Shown here one piece after another: positions 33,051 to 43,144 of a stretch of DNA of 64,000 bases. Below the pieces are notes generated by a model that worked only from the letters and a program-made list of their open reading frames with translations, had not been told where the DNA came from and did no database searches. The position numbers and the translations under genes are program-made. The first letter of the stretch is position 1. Each line of letters starts with the position of its first letter. Source of the stretch: Kalaharituber pfeilii (Eukaryota > Ascomycota > Pezizomycetes > Pezizales > Pezizaceae); contig WHUZ01000064.1 in the NCBI GenBank assembly GCA_015179045.1, positions 62,001 through 126,000 on the forward strand, written 5' to 3'.

Positions 33051-33516
33051 AAGAAGACCGACAAGCCCTCCGCCCCTCCACCGATCCCCGACGCCACCAC
33101 CTCGAAGCACGGCGTCGTAGTACACGGAATCGCCCTCAGAAAAGACCTGGGGAAAGTTCGGCGATGGTTGGAGACTGGGAACACGGGTCTGGGAAAGACA
33201 GTTGGAATAAGGTGGTTAAGGAAGAAGACCGTGCTGCTGGAAGAGGGGAAGAAGACCAGTTCAGCCGTGGTGTACTTGGAAGACAAGACTGGCGTAGAAA
33301 GGGTAAGACTGGGCGGGAAATGGTTGAGGATCAGCCCATACGAACCGGACAGACGACGGAAGTGAAGGACACTCCCTCGTATGGATACCCGCATCATGTA
33401 TGAGCACCGCGGACAACACATGTATCTAATGGTCGTTATTTTTCCTTTTCCTTTTAAATAAACCCTTGTCATAGCCCATAGGGCGGCATGCGAGTAATGA
33501 TATATAAAAAAAAAAA
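33051..33516 (+). mobile_element. ORF1-only LINE derivative with family-1 tail
   Basis: Duplication AATAGCCT at 33043-33050 and 33516-33523. An open frame encodes HGVVVHGIALRKDLGKVRRW, LGKTVGIRWLRKKTVLLEEG, SSAVVYLED and VRLGGKWLR, stop after PDRRRK at 33365. It is the most intact of the four ORF1-type copies. The tail hairpin starts CTTGTC, slightly mutated. Confidence 0.8.
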
Positions 33517-33880
33517 ATAGCCTTAAACTTTTAATAGTATATAGATTTACTACCAGAAACTGAGTAGTAAGCTAGGTATATGTTCTTGAACCCAAGACTT
33601 TCAAGTTATATATCATCTAAAAATACTTTAAAGGTAGTTGAAATTAGTCTTAGTCTGATTACTGTTGAATTGAGCAAAAAGCAAAGTTCCAGAACTATAC
33701 CAATACACATATATACCAGACACCAGTCTTGATACAGATGCAATACAAGGTCAAGCTATAAAAGAGAGAAGAAGGTCTCTTGAACTCAGCAGAACCTCAA
33801 GAAGGGAATAAAAACGGTGCAATAAAATGCATCTCCTCTTGATTAAATCTATATCGACCTGTTAGACGTGTTTTAAGATT
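33517..33880. other. AT-rich spacer, nothing seen
   Basis: No gene, tail or inverted repeat recognised. Confidence 0.4.
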
Positions 33881-34400
33881 TGTTTTTTTTTTTTTTATAT
33901 CATTATTCGCGTGCCGCCCTGGGGGCTATGGCAAGGTTAAGTACATAAAAGGAAGTGGTTAGGTACATGAAAGAAAATGGAATGAAAAATGTTGATAATA
34001 AAAATGAGAGGGAAATAAAAGCATCAAGGTAGAAGTCTCTTCCCATCGAGATTGTGTCAAATAGCCTCTGTCTACTCCCGCCCTACCCACTTCAGTAGCT
34101 CCGCCAGTTTGTCTCCTTCCCCTTCCTTTTCGAGTTTTGGTGGGGTCCTTCAGATCCGTCTCACCCCGGGCCACTTTCGCCTCTATACTTCGCAGTCATT
34201 GAGTATATGGTTGGTGTTCTCTAGGGCTTTGCTGCACCACCTACACTCTGATGAGTCGCATTGGCCTATTTGGTATCTCCATTGCCTTAGTCCCTTATTC
34301 CCAAGAATGCCTGCGAGTGTCACTACTGCTGTTCTATTACCTAACCTTTGTAGAGAGCGGTGTTTTAGGATAGCATACATACTAAAACCACGTCTTTGCT
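33881..34400 (-). mobile_element. 5'-truncated LINE 3' end
   Basis: The minus strand encodes LQRLGNRTAVVTLAGILGNK, QCDSSECRWCSKALENTNHI, then frameshifts before LLKWVGRE. The untranslated region matches that of the copy ending at 63585, so the two belong to one subfamily. The hairpin is lightly decayed (ATGGCAAGG). Confidence 0.8.
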
Positions 34401-34569
34401 CCTCCTGCAGTTAGTGACCGTGTATCTAAATTAATAGAATCATCTTCTTGTAGTCCATCTTCCACTGTACTTTTCAATATCCTTTTGATCCTTTGAGATT
34501 TTTCGACGCAACGTTATTTTACTTTCCTTCCAAAAGGTCTTGTCTACTACTCTACAGCGTATCCTGGTA

Positions 34570-34829
34570 TTTTTTTTTTTTTTTTTATTAACCACGTTAC
34601 CCCGCTTGCAGCGCCAAGCCATGGGGGAGTCCATGGGCAAGCCCTCATAGCCCGGAGACAGGCTAAACGAAAACTTCTATCTACATGACGTCGCCTCCCC
34701 CTCTCCGCCCCCTGCCCCCCGCCCCCCACCGCTACATCTCCAGCTCATCCCGTTCTCCCCCGTCCGCTTCCAGCTCTTTTCTCTGTCTCCCTATTCTCTC
34801 AACTCCTCCGACGAAATTTACCCCCCTAG
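34570..34829 (-). mobile_element. Family-2 element, about 260 bp
   Basis: Target duplication AGCGTATCCTGGTA at 34556-34569 and AGCGTATCCTGGT at 34830-34842, with a third copy at 34847-34860. On the minus strand it ends AGCCTGTCTCCGGGCTATGA ... CCATGGCTTGGCGCTGC ... GCGGGGTAACGTGG plus poly(A). No open frame. Confidence 0.75.
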
Positions 34830-34969
34830 AGCGTATCCTGGTCTAGAGCGTATCCTGGTAGTTGACTCGGAGGAGCACTAGAGCTCCGTTGCGAAAGGTC
34901 TCTATTCTGATCTAGATTTCTTAAGTGCTGCCAGCTATTCTATTACTTTAAATTCCACAGTTCACAAGA

Positions 34970-35190
34970 TGAGGCAGAATGAGCTTAATCTACACGTATG
35001 GCAGGCCCTTTTCCCGGCGCGATGATGCAGAATGAGGCGAATTTTACCGGCCTGGTAGGGCCCTTTTCGCGGCGCGCGATGATGCAGAATGAGCTGAATT
35101 TTACCGGCCTGGCAGGGCCCCTTTCGCGGCGCGCGATGATGCAGAATGAGCTGAATTCTACAGGTATGGCAGGGCCCTTTTCGCATCCGG
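34970..35190 (+). repeat. Four tandem units of about 56-57 bp
   Basis: Each unit runs GATGATGCAGAATGAGCTGA ... GGCCTGGCAGGGCCC ... TTTCGCGGCGC, with small differences. Confidence 0.85.
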
Positions 35191-35199
35191 ACTTTGGTT

Positions 35200-35335
35200 T
35201 AGCGCGATATTCACTCGTTTTCAGCCCTGTAATTCAGAAGGTTGGATCAGCACGATCTTCACTCGTATTCAGCCCTGTAAATCAGAAGGTTGGATCAGCG
35301 CGATCTGCACTCGTATTCAGCCCTGCAAGTTCTTT
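35200..35335 (+). repeat. Three tandem units of about 50 bp
   Basis: Unit CGATCTTCACTCGTATTCAG ... CAGAAGGTTGGATCAGCG, adjacent to the previous array. Confidence 0.85.
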
Positions 35336-35349
35336 CAAACTAGCCTTTC

Positions 35350-35528
35350 GGAAAGAGGAAACCTTTTTTTTCCCCTGTTTTCATGACGCCACTGAGATTT
35401 TTCCCCTGTTCAAGTTTCGGATGATCAACTAATACTATTTTATTTAGTGTATTCTATTACATATCATGACATTTCAGTGGCGTCATGAAAACAGGGGAAA
35501 AAAAAAGGTTTTCTCTTTCGGAAACCTC
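35350..35528. repeat. Inverted repeat of about 48-bp arms
   Basis: TTTCGGAAAGAGGAAACC ... CATGACGCCACTGA is repeated inverted after about 70 bp (TCAGTGGCGTCATGAAAACA ... CTCTTTCGGAAA). It could form a long stem-loop and may be a tiny foldback element. Confidence 0.85.
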
Positions 35529-35589
35529 TGCAGGCGATCTTGCCCTGGAAAGGACATTGACATGCGAATTCGCCATCGATATTGGTATA

Positions 35590-36200
35590 CTCGTTACCAG
35601 CATTTAGTGATGCAGGTGGGGGCGGTGTTGACAGACCGTGCGAGAGGTCTATATTCAGGTGTGTAAGATGCAATATGAACAACTTGAATGCATTTGACTC
35701 ACTGAACATGAGAATAATATCAACATTGTGTTAGTATTGTGTATGTCCACAATTGGCTATGATTACAGCTTGCACTCGGTGAGGCATAGAATCTGTCGAC
35801 TCTAATATCTCTTCACCAGTAATAACATCCCACTGTTCCAGTGTTCTAGAAACAAGTTGTTCTCCACGAGGTCTAGGAGATCGCTTGTCCAGTCTTTTCT
35901 TCATTATTCCTCAGATAGCCTCAATAGGATTGAGATCTGGAGATAAGGTGCCCATATCAAAGACTGCATATTGTACCAATTCCAAAACCATTGTGTTTGC
36001 TTCGCTGTATGAGCAGAAGCACCTTCCTCCATGACATACAGCCAGCAATTCGCATATGCACTTTCTACTTGGTAGAGAGGATTTAATTGGAATTGTACAG
36101 TTCTACGACTCGATATTGCATCTCACCACACCTGAACACAGACCTGTCGCACGGTCTGCCAACATCGCCCCCACCTGCATCACTAAATTCTGGTAACGAG
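35590..36200 (-). mobile_element. 611-bp Tc1-like element with roughly 85-bp inverted repeats
   Basis: TA at 35588-35589 and 36201-36202. Ends CTCGTTACCAGCATTTAGTG and CTCGTTACCAGAATTTAGTG continue to match for about 85 bp. The interior holds the C-terminal third of a Tc1-like transposase. Related to the 214-bp MITE at 17499-17712. Confidence 0.85.
35731..36110 (-). pseudogene. Tc1-like transposase, C-terminal fragment
   Basis: The minus strand reads ASAHTAKQTQWFWNW, a frameshift, SPDLNPIEAI (the third catalytic acidic motif), a TGA where Trp is expected, then MKKRLDKRSPRPRGEQ and the family-typical ending DSMPHRVQAVIIANCGHTQY-stop. The first two catalytic Asp motifs are absent, so it cannot be an active enzyme. 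Confidence 0.85.
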
Positions 36201-36202
36201 TA

Positions 36203-36740
36203 CAGGATGAAGGAACTTCTCTCCAGATCTGGAATCCTCATTTGAAACCCTGAAGCAAAACTGAACGAGTTATGTTTCCTTGATGGAACTGTTCTGTCCG
36301 TGGACGTGATTGCAGGCTAAACATCTGTTGCAAACTATCTACCCTGCTTTTTGTACGGAGTTACTACTGGGGTTACGGAATCCATATCTCGACAATATTG
36401 ACAAGCCTCGAGTGCTTTTATTGGAAGACGCCCCTTATGGTTTCGATGATGCCAAATAAAATCCAGATCGGGGAAAGTTAAAATGAGGAACAACAATATT
36501 CTGAGCTTGTACTCTGATCTTTGTGCGATCCACCAAGACCATTGGCGATCGAGTGTGTGTGCCAGGTAGGGCATTATGCTACACTCAGGACAGTCGGCTA
36601 TATGCAGACTTGTGGTACACAGGAGCGCCAGTTGTCTCCAAGTTTCGATAACAAGGTACAGGTGTATTTCGTCCTTGTGACGCAAAGTCCAGGCCGGGTT
36701 AGAATGTAGTGGTTGAAGGATGAAGAGTACTGCATCCCAA
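36203..36740. other. Upstream flank of lectin 2
   Basis: A 116-codon minus-strand frame (36685-36335) has no recognised domain. I cannot support a gene. Confidence 0.35.
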
Positions 36741-36742
36741 GA

Positions 36743-36748
36743 TATAAA
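36743..36748 (+). promoter_or_regulatory. Probable TATA box of lectin 2
   Basis: TATAAA within GATATAAAGG, 143 bp before the start codon and followed by a pyrimidine-rich leader, a similar spacing to lectin 1. Confidence 0.45.
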
Positions 36749-36890
36749 GGCAACACGTCTTCTTTAGTGAAGACTTTTCCACCAAACACCACTCCACTGA
36801 GCTTCATCAAGACGCATCTGGAGCTCTATATCTATTTCAATTACATCTCTCCGCTTGCTCAAGTTCTCCTGAATTTATCGATCTATCAAA

Positions 36891-37895
36891 ATGACGAGTC
36901 CCATCAAGCGCACCGCCACCGCAGCCATTGCATTTGGTAACGTCCATCTCAGGGTATACTTCCAAGATAAGGACGGCTGGGTCCGAGAATCGCAATGGGA
37001 CGGAAGCTGGACTGGTGGCGGTACTGCAAACAGGCTTTTTAAAGCCAAAATCAACACCCCGCTTGCAGCAGTCACCTGGGGCAGCTCCCCACATGTAAGT
37101 TCAGAATTCGAATTTCCCTTCCCCTTAGGAACCAATGACAATTTGGTGCTAATTTCTTCTACAGATCCGCGTCTACTACGTTGACGACAATGACACTTTG
37201 CAAGAGCATTGCTGGGATAGCTCATGGTATCACGGTGCTCTTGGGAACTCCAATGTCAAAGTTAGTTCCAATTCGAAGATTGGCGCTTGCACCTGGAGTG
37301 CCACCCCTTCTATTAGAGTGTACTACCAGGAGGCCTCCTCCACGACTCTCAGGGAGTACGGCTGGGACGGCAGCGGATGGTATCAGGGAGCATTCAAGAT
37401 AGATCACGCAATTGACGGGTCCTCTATTGCCGCCGTAGCACTGAGGAATCAAGCTAGCTTGAGAATTTACTATCAGACCTCAGACCTGTGGATTCGCGAG
37501 CACTGCTGGGAAGGACATTGGACAGCTGGTAGGTATTCCACTTTTGCAAGTATCCGTCTTACTTTGGTGTCGTAAAACTCTAACTCATGAATGACACAGG
37601 CCATAATCTCACACAAGCTCCAGGCTGCACTACTATCGGCGCAATCACTTGGAGCAGCGACCCGCAAATTCGCGTCTACTTTCACGACTACAATGGTGGG
37701 ATCCTCGAAAATGCTTACAGTGGTGGATGGAATACCCCAGTAAAGCTCACCAATGCACTCCGTGACACCTATTTGTCTGTTTGCTGCTGGGGATCCGTTC
37801 ATATCCGCATTTATTATCAGGAACAGCCACAAAAGGTCCAAGAGTATTGCTGGGACAATAGATGGGCTTCTGGGGCTACTGTACCTACATCCTAA
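36891..37895 (+). CDS. AAL-type fucose lectin 2, six complete repeats
   Basis: Exons 36891-37094, 37165-37528 and 37600-37895 give 287 residues. Introns are 70 bp (GTAAGT ... CTACAG) and 71 bp (GTAGGT ... CACAG). Six propeller repeats keep the fucose-pocket pattern Arg...Glu...Trp or aromatic: LRVYFQDKDGWVRESQW, IRVYYVDDNDTLQEHCW, IRVYYQEASSTTLREYGW, LRIYYQTSDLWIREHCW, IRVYFHDYNGGILENAY and IRIYYQEQPQKVQEYCW. Five have Trp in the last position and one has Tyr. It should therefore be a better fucose binder than lectin 1. No signal peptide. It shares the first and last intron positions with lectin 1 but lacks its middle intron. Members bind fucosylated glycans and are thought to act in defence or recognition. 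Confidence 0.92.
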
Positions 37896-38453
37896 GAATG
37901 TAACCTGGGAGGTTCCGTTTGCTTCATTCTGCTGTCCGATTCTTCAGGGCTAGTTTTTTTGTTACATAAAATCAAGGCTTGGAATGGAGGCATTGAATGG
38001 ATACAGACCGAGCAGGAGACCGCCAAGCAGTGGGAGAAAAAGTGGCAAGAGCGAAAAAGAAAAAAAAAACATCGTGCAAGTACTGGATGACAATCGTGCA
38101 ATGATTAATTATTTCTAGCTCGTGCTTTTGCATTTCATCACGTGAATCATGCTGTTTGGTGGAGACACAAGCTGAGATCGTGGTGATGTTCAGCAGTCGC
38201 TGACTTCAGCCGCATGCATGTCATAGTTTAACTACAGCAAACTCGTGGCCATAACAACCTTTTAATGAGCCTTTGGTGGACCTGCATATGAACTATTGTA
38301 TTTCTCTGCTATGTTCAGTATTAATTAACGAATCAATGACTCGCTGATGCAAAAAGTATTCGGACACTAGATGTTCCATACGAGCTATGTACTTTTAGGA
38401 TTAGTAGTGTTAAACCTAGCAAATATTACCGCAGTCCTCTAATAAGCATGAAA
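37896..38453. other. 3' flank of lectin 2
   Basis: No gene supported. GTATTCGGACAC near 38353 matches part of the terminal repeat of the 80-bp MITE at 10331, so an old Tc1-like end may lie here. Confidence 0.35.
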
Positions 38454-38505
38454 TTTTTTTTTTTTTATATTATTATTTGCATACTACCCTATAGACTATG
38501 ACAAG
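38454..38505 (-). mobile_element. Transition-mutated family-1 tail
   Basis: Aligned to the consensus on the plus strand, ATATTATTATTTGCATACTA ... ACTATGACAAG shows only C-to-T and G-to-A changes over about 40 nt. This is the pattern of repeat-induced point mutation. Confidence 0.65.
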
Positions 38506-38541
38506 AGTATGTACCTTATGTAATGAAAATAAGTAAAGGAG

Positions 38542-39470
38542 TTTTTTTTTTTTTATTTTTTTTATTTCATTACTCGCGTGTCGCCCCTGGGGCTATGGCG
38601 AGGTCTGGTTAAATACAGAATGTGTGTAGTAAAAGGAAAGTAAACGGAAATGTAAAGTCTCAGACAGAAATCGGAAGTCTCCTCCCATCAGCACTCTCGT
38701 CCTGCCCACTCCAAAATCTCCCTCAGTTTGTCCCCCTCCCCCTCCTTCATCTTGGGGGGCGCCTGCAGGTCCGCTTCCCCTCCCACCCATCGCCTCTTCC
38801 AGACTTCGCACTCGTTGAGTATGTGTGTGGTGTTCTCTTCCGCCTTGCCGCACCACCTGCATTCTGGTGATTCTGCCTTTCCGATCCGGTGTCTCCATTG
38901 TCTTAGCCCTTTGTTGCCTAATATCCCTGCCAGGGTTGCGACGGCGTGTCGGGATGCCAGCCTCTGAAGGGGTCGGTAAGTTAGTTGTAGTCGGTTCCTT
39001 TCCATGGCTCTCTGTGATTTCGCACATTGGCGTATGCCGGCCTCCGTGACTACTTCGTCTTGGTATTGCAGTGCGGTGCTAACTTTGGCGGCCTCGTCGG
39101 CTTAAGTGTTACCTGGGATGCCTGCATGCGCCTTTACCCATAATACTGCCAAGTCTAGATCGCCCCGTGCCGCTCTTTCTTCCCATTTTTCTCTCACCAG
39201 CTGTGCGGGTCCTTCGTGGGTCGGGTCCCCATTAGCGATTTTCTTCAATTTTGATATGGCTATTTTGGAATCTGTCATGATCAGGACTTCCCCGGTGTGT
39301 TTCATGGCTTCGCCCATGGCTATCAGCTCCACGTCGTTCACTGTGGACTGGTATCCTAGATACATTGATGCGCTTGCTCTGGTGAAGTGTTCTGGCCCAC
39401 CGACGAACATTTTCCGGTTCGCGAACCGGCCAGCCCAGCCACGAACACCTGGCCCAGCGGCGAACATGAA
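38542..39470 (-). mobile_element. 5'-truncated LINE with RNase H, one stop
   Basis: The minus strand encodes YLGYQSTVNDVELIAMGEAM, LIMTDSKIAISKLKKIANGD, LWVKAHAGIPGNT, then a TAA, ADEAAKVSTALQYQDEVVTE and the usual linker and CRWCGKAEENTTHIL knuckle, ending LEWAGREC-stop. The first RNase H Asp is cut off by truncation. The hairpin is CTCGC/GCGAG. Confidence 0.88.
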
Positions 39471-39544
39471 TGTACCTCGATGTACCTATATGTAATATAT
39501 ATACTCACTTATGATTTAATGTAATAGTGATCTACCATACAGCT

Positions 39545-39865
39545 AACTGTGTGAAAGAGGAGGTGGCCAGGTGGGGAAGAAGAGGTGTGGAGACCGAGAA
39601 GACAGAGGAAGGGGATCCATTGAGGACGGTATTCCTCGCCATAGCCCATAGGGCGGCATGCGAGTAATGATATTAAAAAAAAAAAAAAAAGAGGACGGTT
39701 CTAGAACTTATGGGGGAGCCGGAGGAGAGGAGGTAGATAGAGGGAGAGAAGCAAGAAGAGATGGAGTAGATATAATGTAAGGAACAGAGAGTAGAGTAGA
39801 GAGAATACTCGCCATAGCCCACAGGGTGACAGCGAGTAATGAAATAAAAAAAAAAATAAAAAAAG
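39545..39865 (+). mobile_element. LINE C-terminus and tail, split by a hairpin-only insertion
   Basis: Encodes DPLRTV then, after the nested insertion, LELMGEPEERR-stop, the same ending type as the LINE copies at 24306 and 9854. The tail is CTCGCCATAGCCC-ACAGGGTGACAGCGAG plus A-rich sequence. Confidence 0.65.
39631..39690 (+). mobile_element. Hairpin-only family-1 retroinsertion
   Basis: Duplication GAGGACGGT at 39622-39630 and 39691-39699. Consists of ATTC plus the hairpin and poly(A). Confidence 0.88.
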
Positions 39866-39901
39866 CAATTTCCACAGTCTCCGATCCCTCTATGCAGTCA
39901 T

Positions 39902-40789
39902 CTATGTACAAACAATAGTACTATATACATCACTATGTTCACTCTCATTCTCCTGGTTAGTACATTGACTAGTATTGCTTTTATGACAAGAATAAGAACA
40001 TTTAACCTTTTGACGTATACATATACAACGTAGAGAAGAACAGGTACCTAGACAAGAACATGAAAATTTGTCTTGAAAAGGTTTATCATGATGAGGTTGA
40101 CTGTGTATATTAGAGTGTATAGGTTGCCTGTTAGTACCATGTCTGGTTTTTCTTATACTGGTACTGGCATGTTTGTGGGTACTGATATTTGTTCTGATAC
40201 GTTGATTAGCACTAAAGTTAGTGCTAGTGCTTTTGTGAGTGCTAATATTGGTGTTTACACTCTTGCTGGTATTGGAGTTGGTCCTAATGCTTTTGCTGGT
40301 AGTAGAATTAGTGTTTCTACTGGCGATTTGGTTGGTGCTGGCGATTTGGCTGGTGCTAGCGATTTGGCTGGTGTTGATGATTTGGCTGGTACTGGCGATT
40401 TGGCTAGTGCTGGCGATTTGATTTGTATTATTTATACTTATATTTGTATTTTGAGTAGTTGCTTTGCAACGACAAGCTGCTTCACATAATGATATTGACC
40501 TTAAAAGCTGTAACTGATCAGGTTCAAATGAGATATTCTGCATATGTTGAATTTCGGAATTGGTGACAGAAATTGGAACTCTTTGAAGCTCTCGAGAAGG
40601 ATAATGACGATCTAAAAGACCATATATAGTATAAAGCTGATAGCGATCCAAATGTGACTTATGTAAAACTTTTGCAAATAGTCTGCGTTTATTGAGTCCA
40701 CAGCGATCTTTTTGTGGAATATATACTGTCACAATTTCTCCTGGTTCAAAGGTTCGAATTAGACGTTTTCTTTGATGACGTTGCTTCAT
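39902..40789 (-). CDS. C-terminus of a KRBA2/Ginger-like integrase, open frame
   Basis: 295 codons. The first 90 residues carry a conserved post-catalytic domain (FEPGEIVTVYIPQKDRCGLN ... YGLLDRHYPSRELQRVP), as in integrases of the KRBA2/Ginger type. A low-complexity Ser/Thr/Asn region with repeated IASTSQ follows (18-bp DNA repeats at 40322-40430). The protein ends with a cysteine-rich CXC-like domain (CSCLGTCSSLRCICIRQKVK ... CSYSCHK ... C). The frame continues upstream past one TAG into NVRQNTKRKR, so the ATG is not the true start. This part is unmutated while the catalytic core upstream is decayed. Confidence 0.6.
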   Translation of the reverse strand: MKQRHQRKRLIRTFEPGEIVTVYIPQKDRCGLNKRRLFAKVLHKSHLDRYQLYTIYGLLDRHYPSRELQRVPISVTNSEIQHMQNISFEPDQLQLLRSISLCEAACRCKATTQNTNISINNTNQIASTSQIASTSQIINTSQIASTSQIASTNQIASRNTNSTTSKSIRTNSNTSKSVNTNISTHKSTSTNFSANQRIRTNISTHKHASTSIRKTRHGTNRQPIHSNIHSQPHHDKPFQDKFSCSCLGTCSSLRCICIRQKVKCSYSCHKSNTSQCTNQENESEHSDVYSTIVCT

Positions 40790-43080
40790 TTGCTAGCGCT
40801 TTCGTTTTGTATTTTGGCGAACATTATGAAGAAGTAAGGATACTTCAGGCAAGGTTTCTGAGTCTTCTGACTTTGATTCAGAATTTGAAGTTGTATCTGA
40901 GAAAATAACTATCACTTCTTGAGAAGATAATGCTGAGCTCGTCAATAATAATAATGAATTTTTGAAAGACGAGGGAGAATCTTTAGAAGATAATATAGAG
41001 TCGCCTGAAGATAATACTAATTGTTTATTATATTTGAATGGGGGGGGTAAAGTAGATTCTAATAAGACTATACTTAGTAAAATAAGTTATAATAAAAAGA
41101 AAATTAAGAATTTTTACCGAATAATAATACTTTAGCCGAAAAATAAGATTGAATAAACTCTGGTTCTGATAAAGCAGAATTACTGAATTCGGGTTTTATA
41201 TTTACTTTATCTGAAGTAGGAAGTGTAACAATTTTACTATTTTCATTATATAAGATATTTCTTTTTCGACGATAATATGGTAATGGTAAACTATAAGGTT
41301 TTTATTTGAATACTACCTCATATAAACTATATCCAGTTGTCGAATATACTTATTAATGATTAGTATTAATATTTAAATTTATATAAAAAGAGATTACCTA
41401 AGCATTTATTATAGATATAACTTCCGATAATCCAAAATACCAGAAACTTATATTTCTTTTAGTAGTCTATGCTCTTAATTTCTGTTTAAGAATACTATTT
41501 GCTTATTCAATTAGTCTTTATATTTGTAGATACCGTAGACGTTTATATATTAATTAAATACTATGACCATGAACTAATGTCTTATATACACCTTTAAATT
41601 TAGTACTATTATTATATTGTAAAATTTTTGGCAGTCCAAAAAGACTAATTCAAGTTATGATATTTATTGCAACCTCTATAGCTCGTTTAGACTTTAATAT
41701 TATAATTTATAAAAACTTGCTAAAGTGGTCTCGTAAATGTAATATTAATCACTAGGAGAGCCTCACATATCAATTAAGTCTTGTTGAACTCGTTTCTATA
41801 AATGTGATACTTTGATTAGCTGTAGTTCTCTAATTATAGTTCGTGCTTAATTTTAAATATATAGTATGTAATATTGAATTACTTTCTCAACCTATTAGAA
41901 TATTAGAATTAATTACCTAATATAAAAAGAAAATAATTATTTACTTCTTCTCTAGAAATTTCATAATAATATTTATTAATATATAAAAATATTTTCGTTC
42001 GTCCAGTATAGAGTAATATTATATAAGTATTAACTATTTGATCCTATACTTCATGCTAAAGAATTACCTATTTAGGTATTTCTTTATATAAAGCTTAGAT
42101 TTTATTAGGTAACTTTATAAAATTTCTCTTATTATTAAATTGATACTCATGTAAAGCTATCCATTTTAATTATTGTTCTTTTTTAGAAGCTATCATTATT
42201 AGATTATTTAAAAATCAGTAATATTTTTTATAAGATAGACGAAAATGATAGGGGGAATTTTGTTATCTTAACCAGTTTTCAAATTCTATTTTAGCTTATA
42301 AAGAGAAACTAGATATAGGTTCAGAATTCGATATTAAAGTAGTAAAAGAGAATAAAAAAGAAGTAAATAAAGTATAATAGTAGAAGGCTTATAAAGAGTA
42401 CAAGATATACTAATATAATAGTATAATAATAGAATAATATAGTAAGATACGAGTTTATAATAAAGTATAAAAGTATAGTAATATAGAAGAAGAGGTACAA
42501 AAAAAGGTATAAGAAGATAAAGAGTTAACTTAATTAATAGATGAAAAATAGAGAGTAATAAATAAGAGGATTCTTAAAGCCTTAATATATTCTTAGAGCC
42601 TTGATGTCAAGAATATATATATTAGTGGTAATATAGGAAGACTTTTACAATATAGTAGTTATTACTTTAAAAGCCGCTTAATTCCATTTGGAATTAATAG
42701 AGTTATAAGTTATAGATTTAAGCTTTTAGTAGGTGGCGGAGAATAGAATAAATTTTTATTATAATACAATAGATTCATATCTAAATATATAAACGATAGG
42801 CTCAGATGAGAGCCCTATGTAGTGAAAATCTAATACTTCAATAGAGGCTTAATTCCGTTTGAAATTGATAGAGTTATGAGTCATAGATATAAGCATTTTG
42901 TAAGTGGTAGAGGGTGTTGAAAATTTTTATTATAATATTATAAATTCATATCCGAATACATAAACAATAGGCTTATATGAGAGCTCTATGTAGTGGCAAT
43001 CTAATGCTTCAATAGCTGCTTAATTCCGCTTAGAATTGATGGAGTTAGGAGTTATAGATTTGAGTCTTAGATAGTGTAAA
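40790..43080 (-). pseudogene. Transition-mutated integrase core in an AT-rich block
   Basis: Extremely AT-rich. On the minus strand near 41650-41440 an integrase core is still legible: LFGLPKILQYNNSTKFKGVY, with Asn where the catalytic Asp should be, then YKRLRYLQI-stop-RLIE-stop-ANSILKQKLRA. The substitutions are those expected from C-to-T and G-to-A changes (Asp to Asn, Glu to Lys, Pro to Leu, Gln to stop). This fits RIP-like inactivation of a transposon. Confidence 0.6.
42660..43075 (+). repeat. Tandem repeat of about 185 bp
   Basis: Two and a half copies of a unit containing GCTTAATTCCGTTTGAAATT ... TTCATATCCAAATACATAAA ... TAGTGGCAATCTAATACTTC. A further copy lies on the other side of the hAT-like element, at about 45110-45245. 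Confidence 0.75.
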
Positions 43081-43144
43081 GAATGGGTTAGGGCCGGGGT
43101 CGAGATATAGGGTAGGCAGCGGGTGCCAGGGAGGTAGCGGAGTT

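Noticed and set aside
35731..36110. RIP as the cause of the Trp-to-stop change in the Tc1 fragment
   Set aside because: The change is TGG to TGA, in a context that is not the preferred CpA/TpG site; ordinary mutation explains it as well.
40073..40489. Plus-strand Gly/Ala/Leu-rich frame
   Set aside because: Opposite strand of the 18-bp repeat in the integrase linker.
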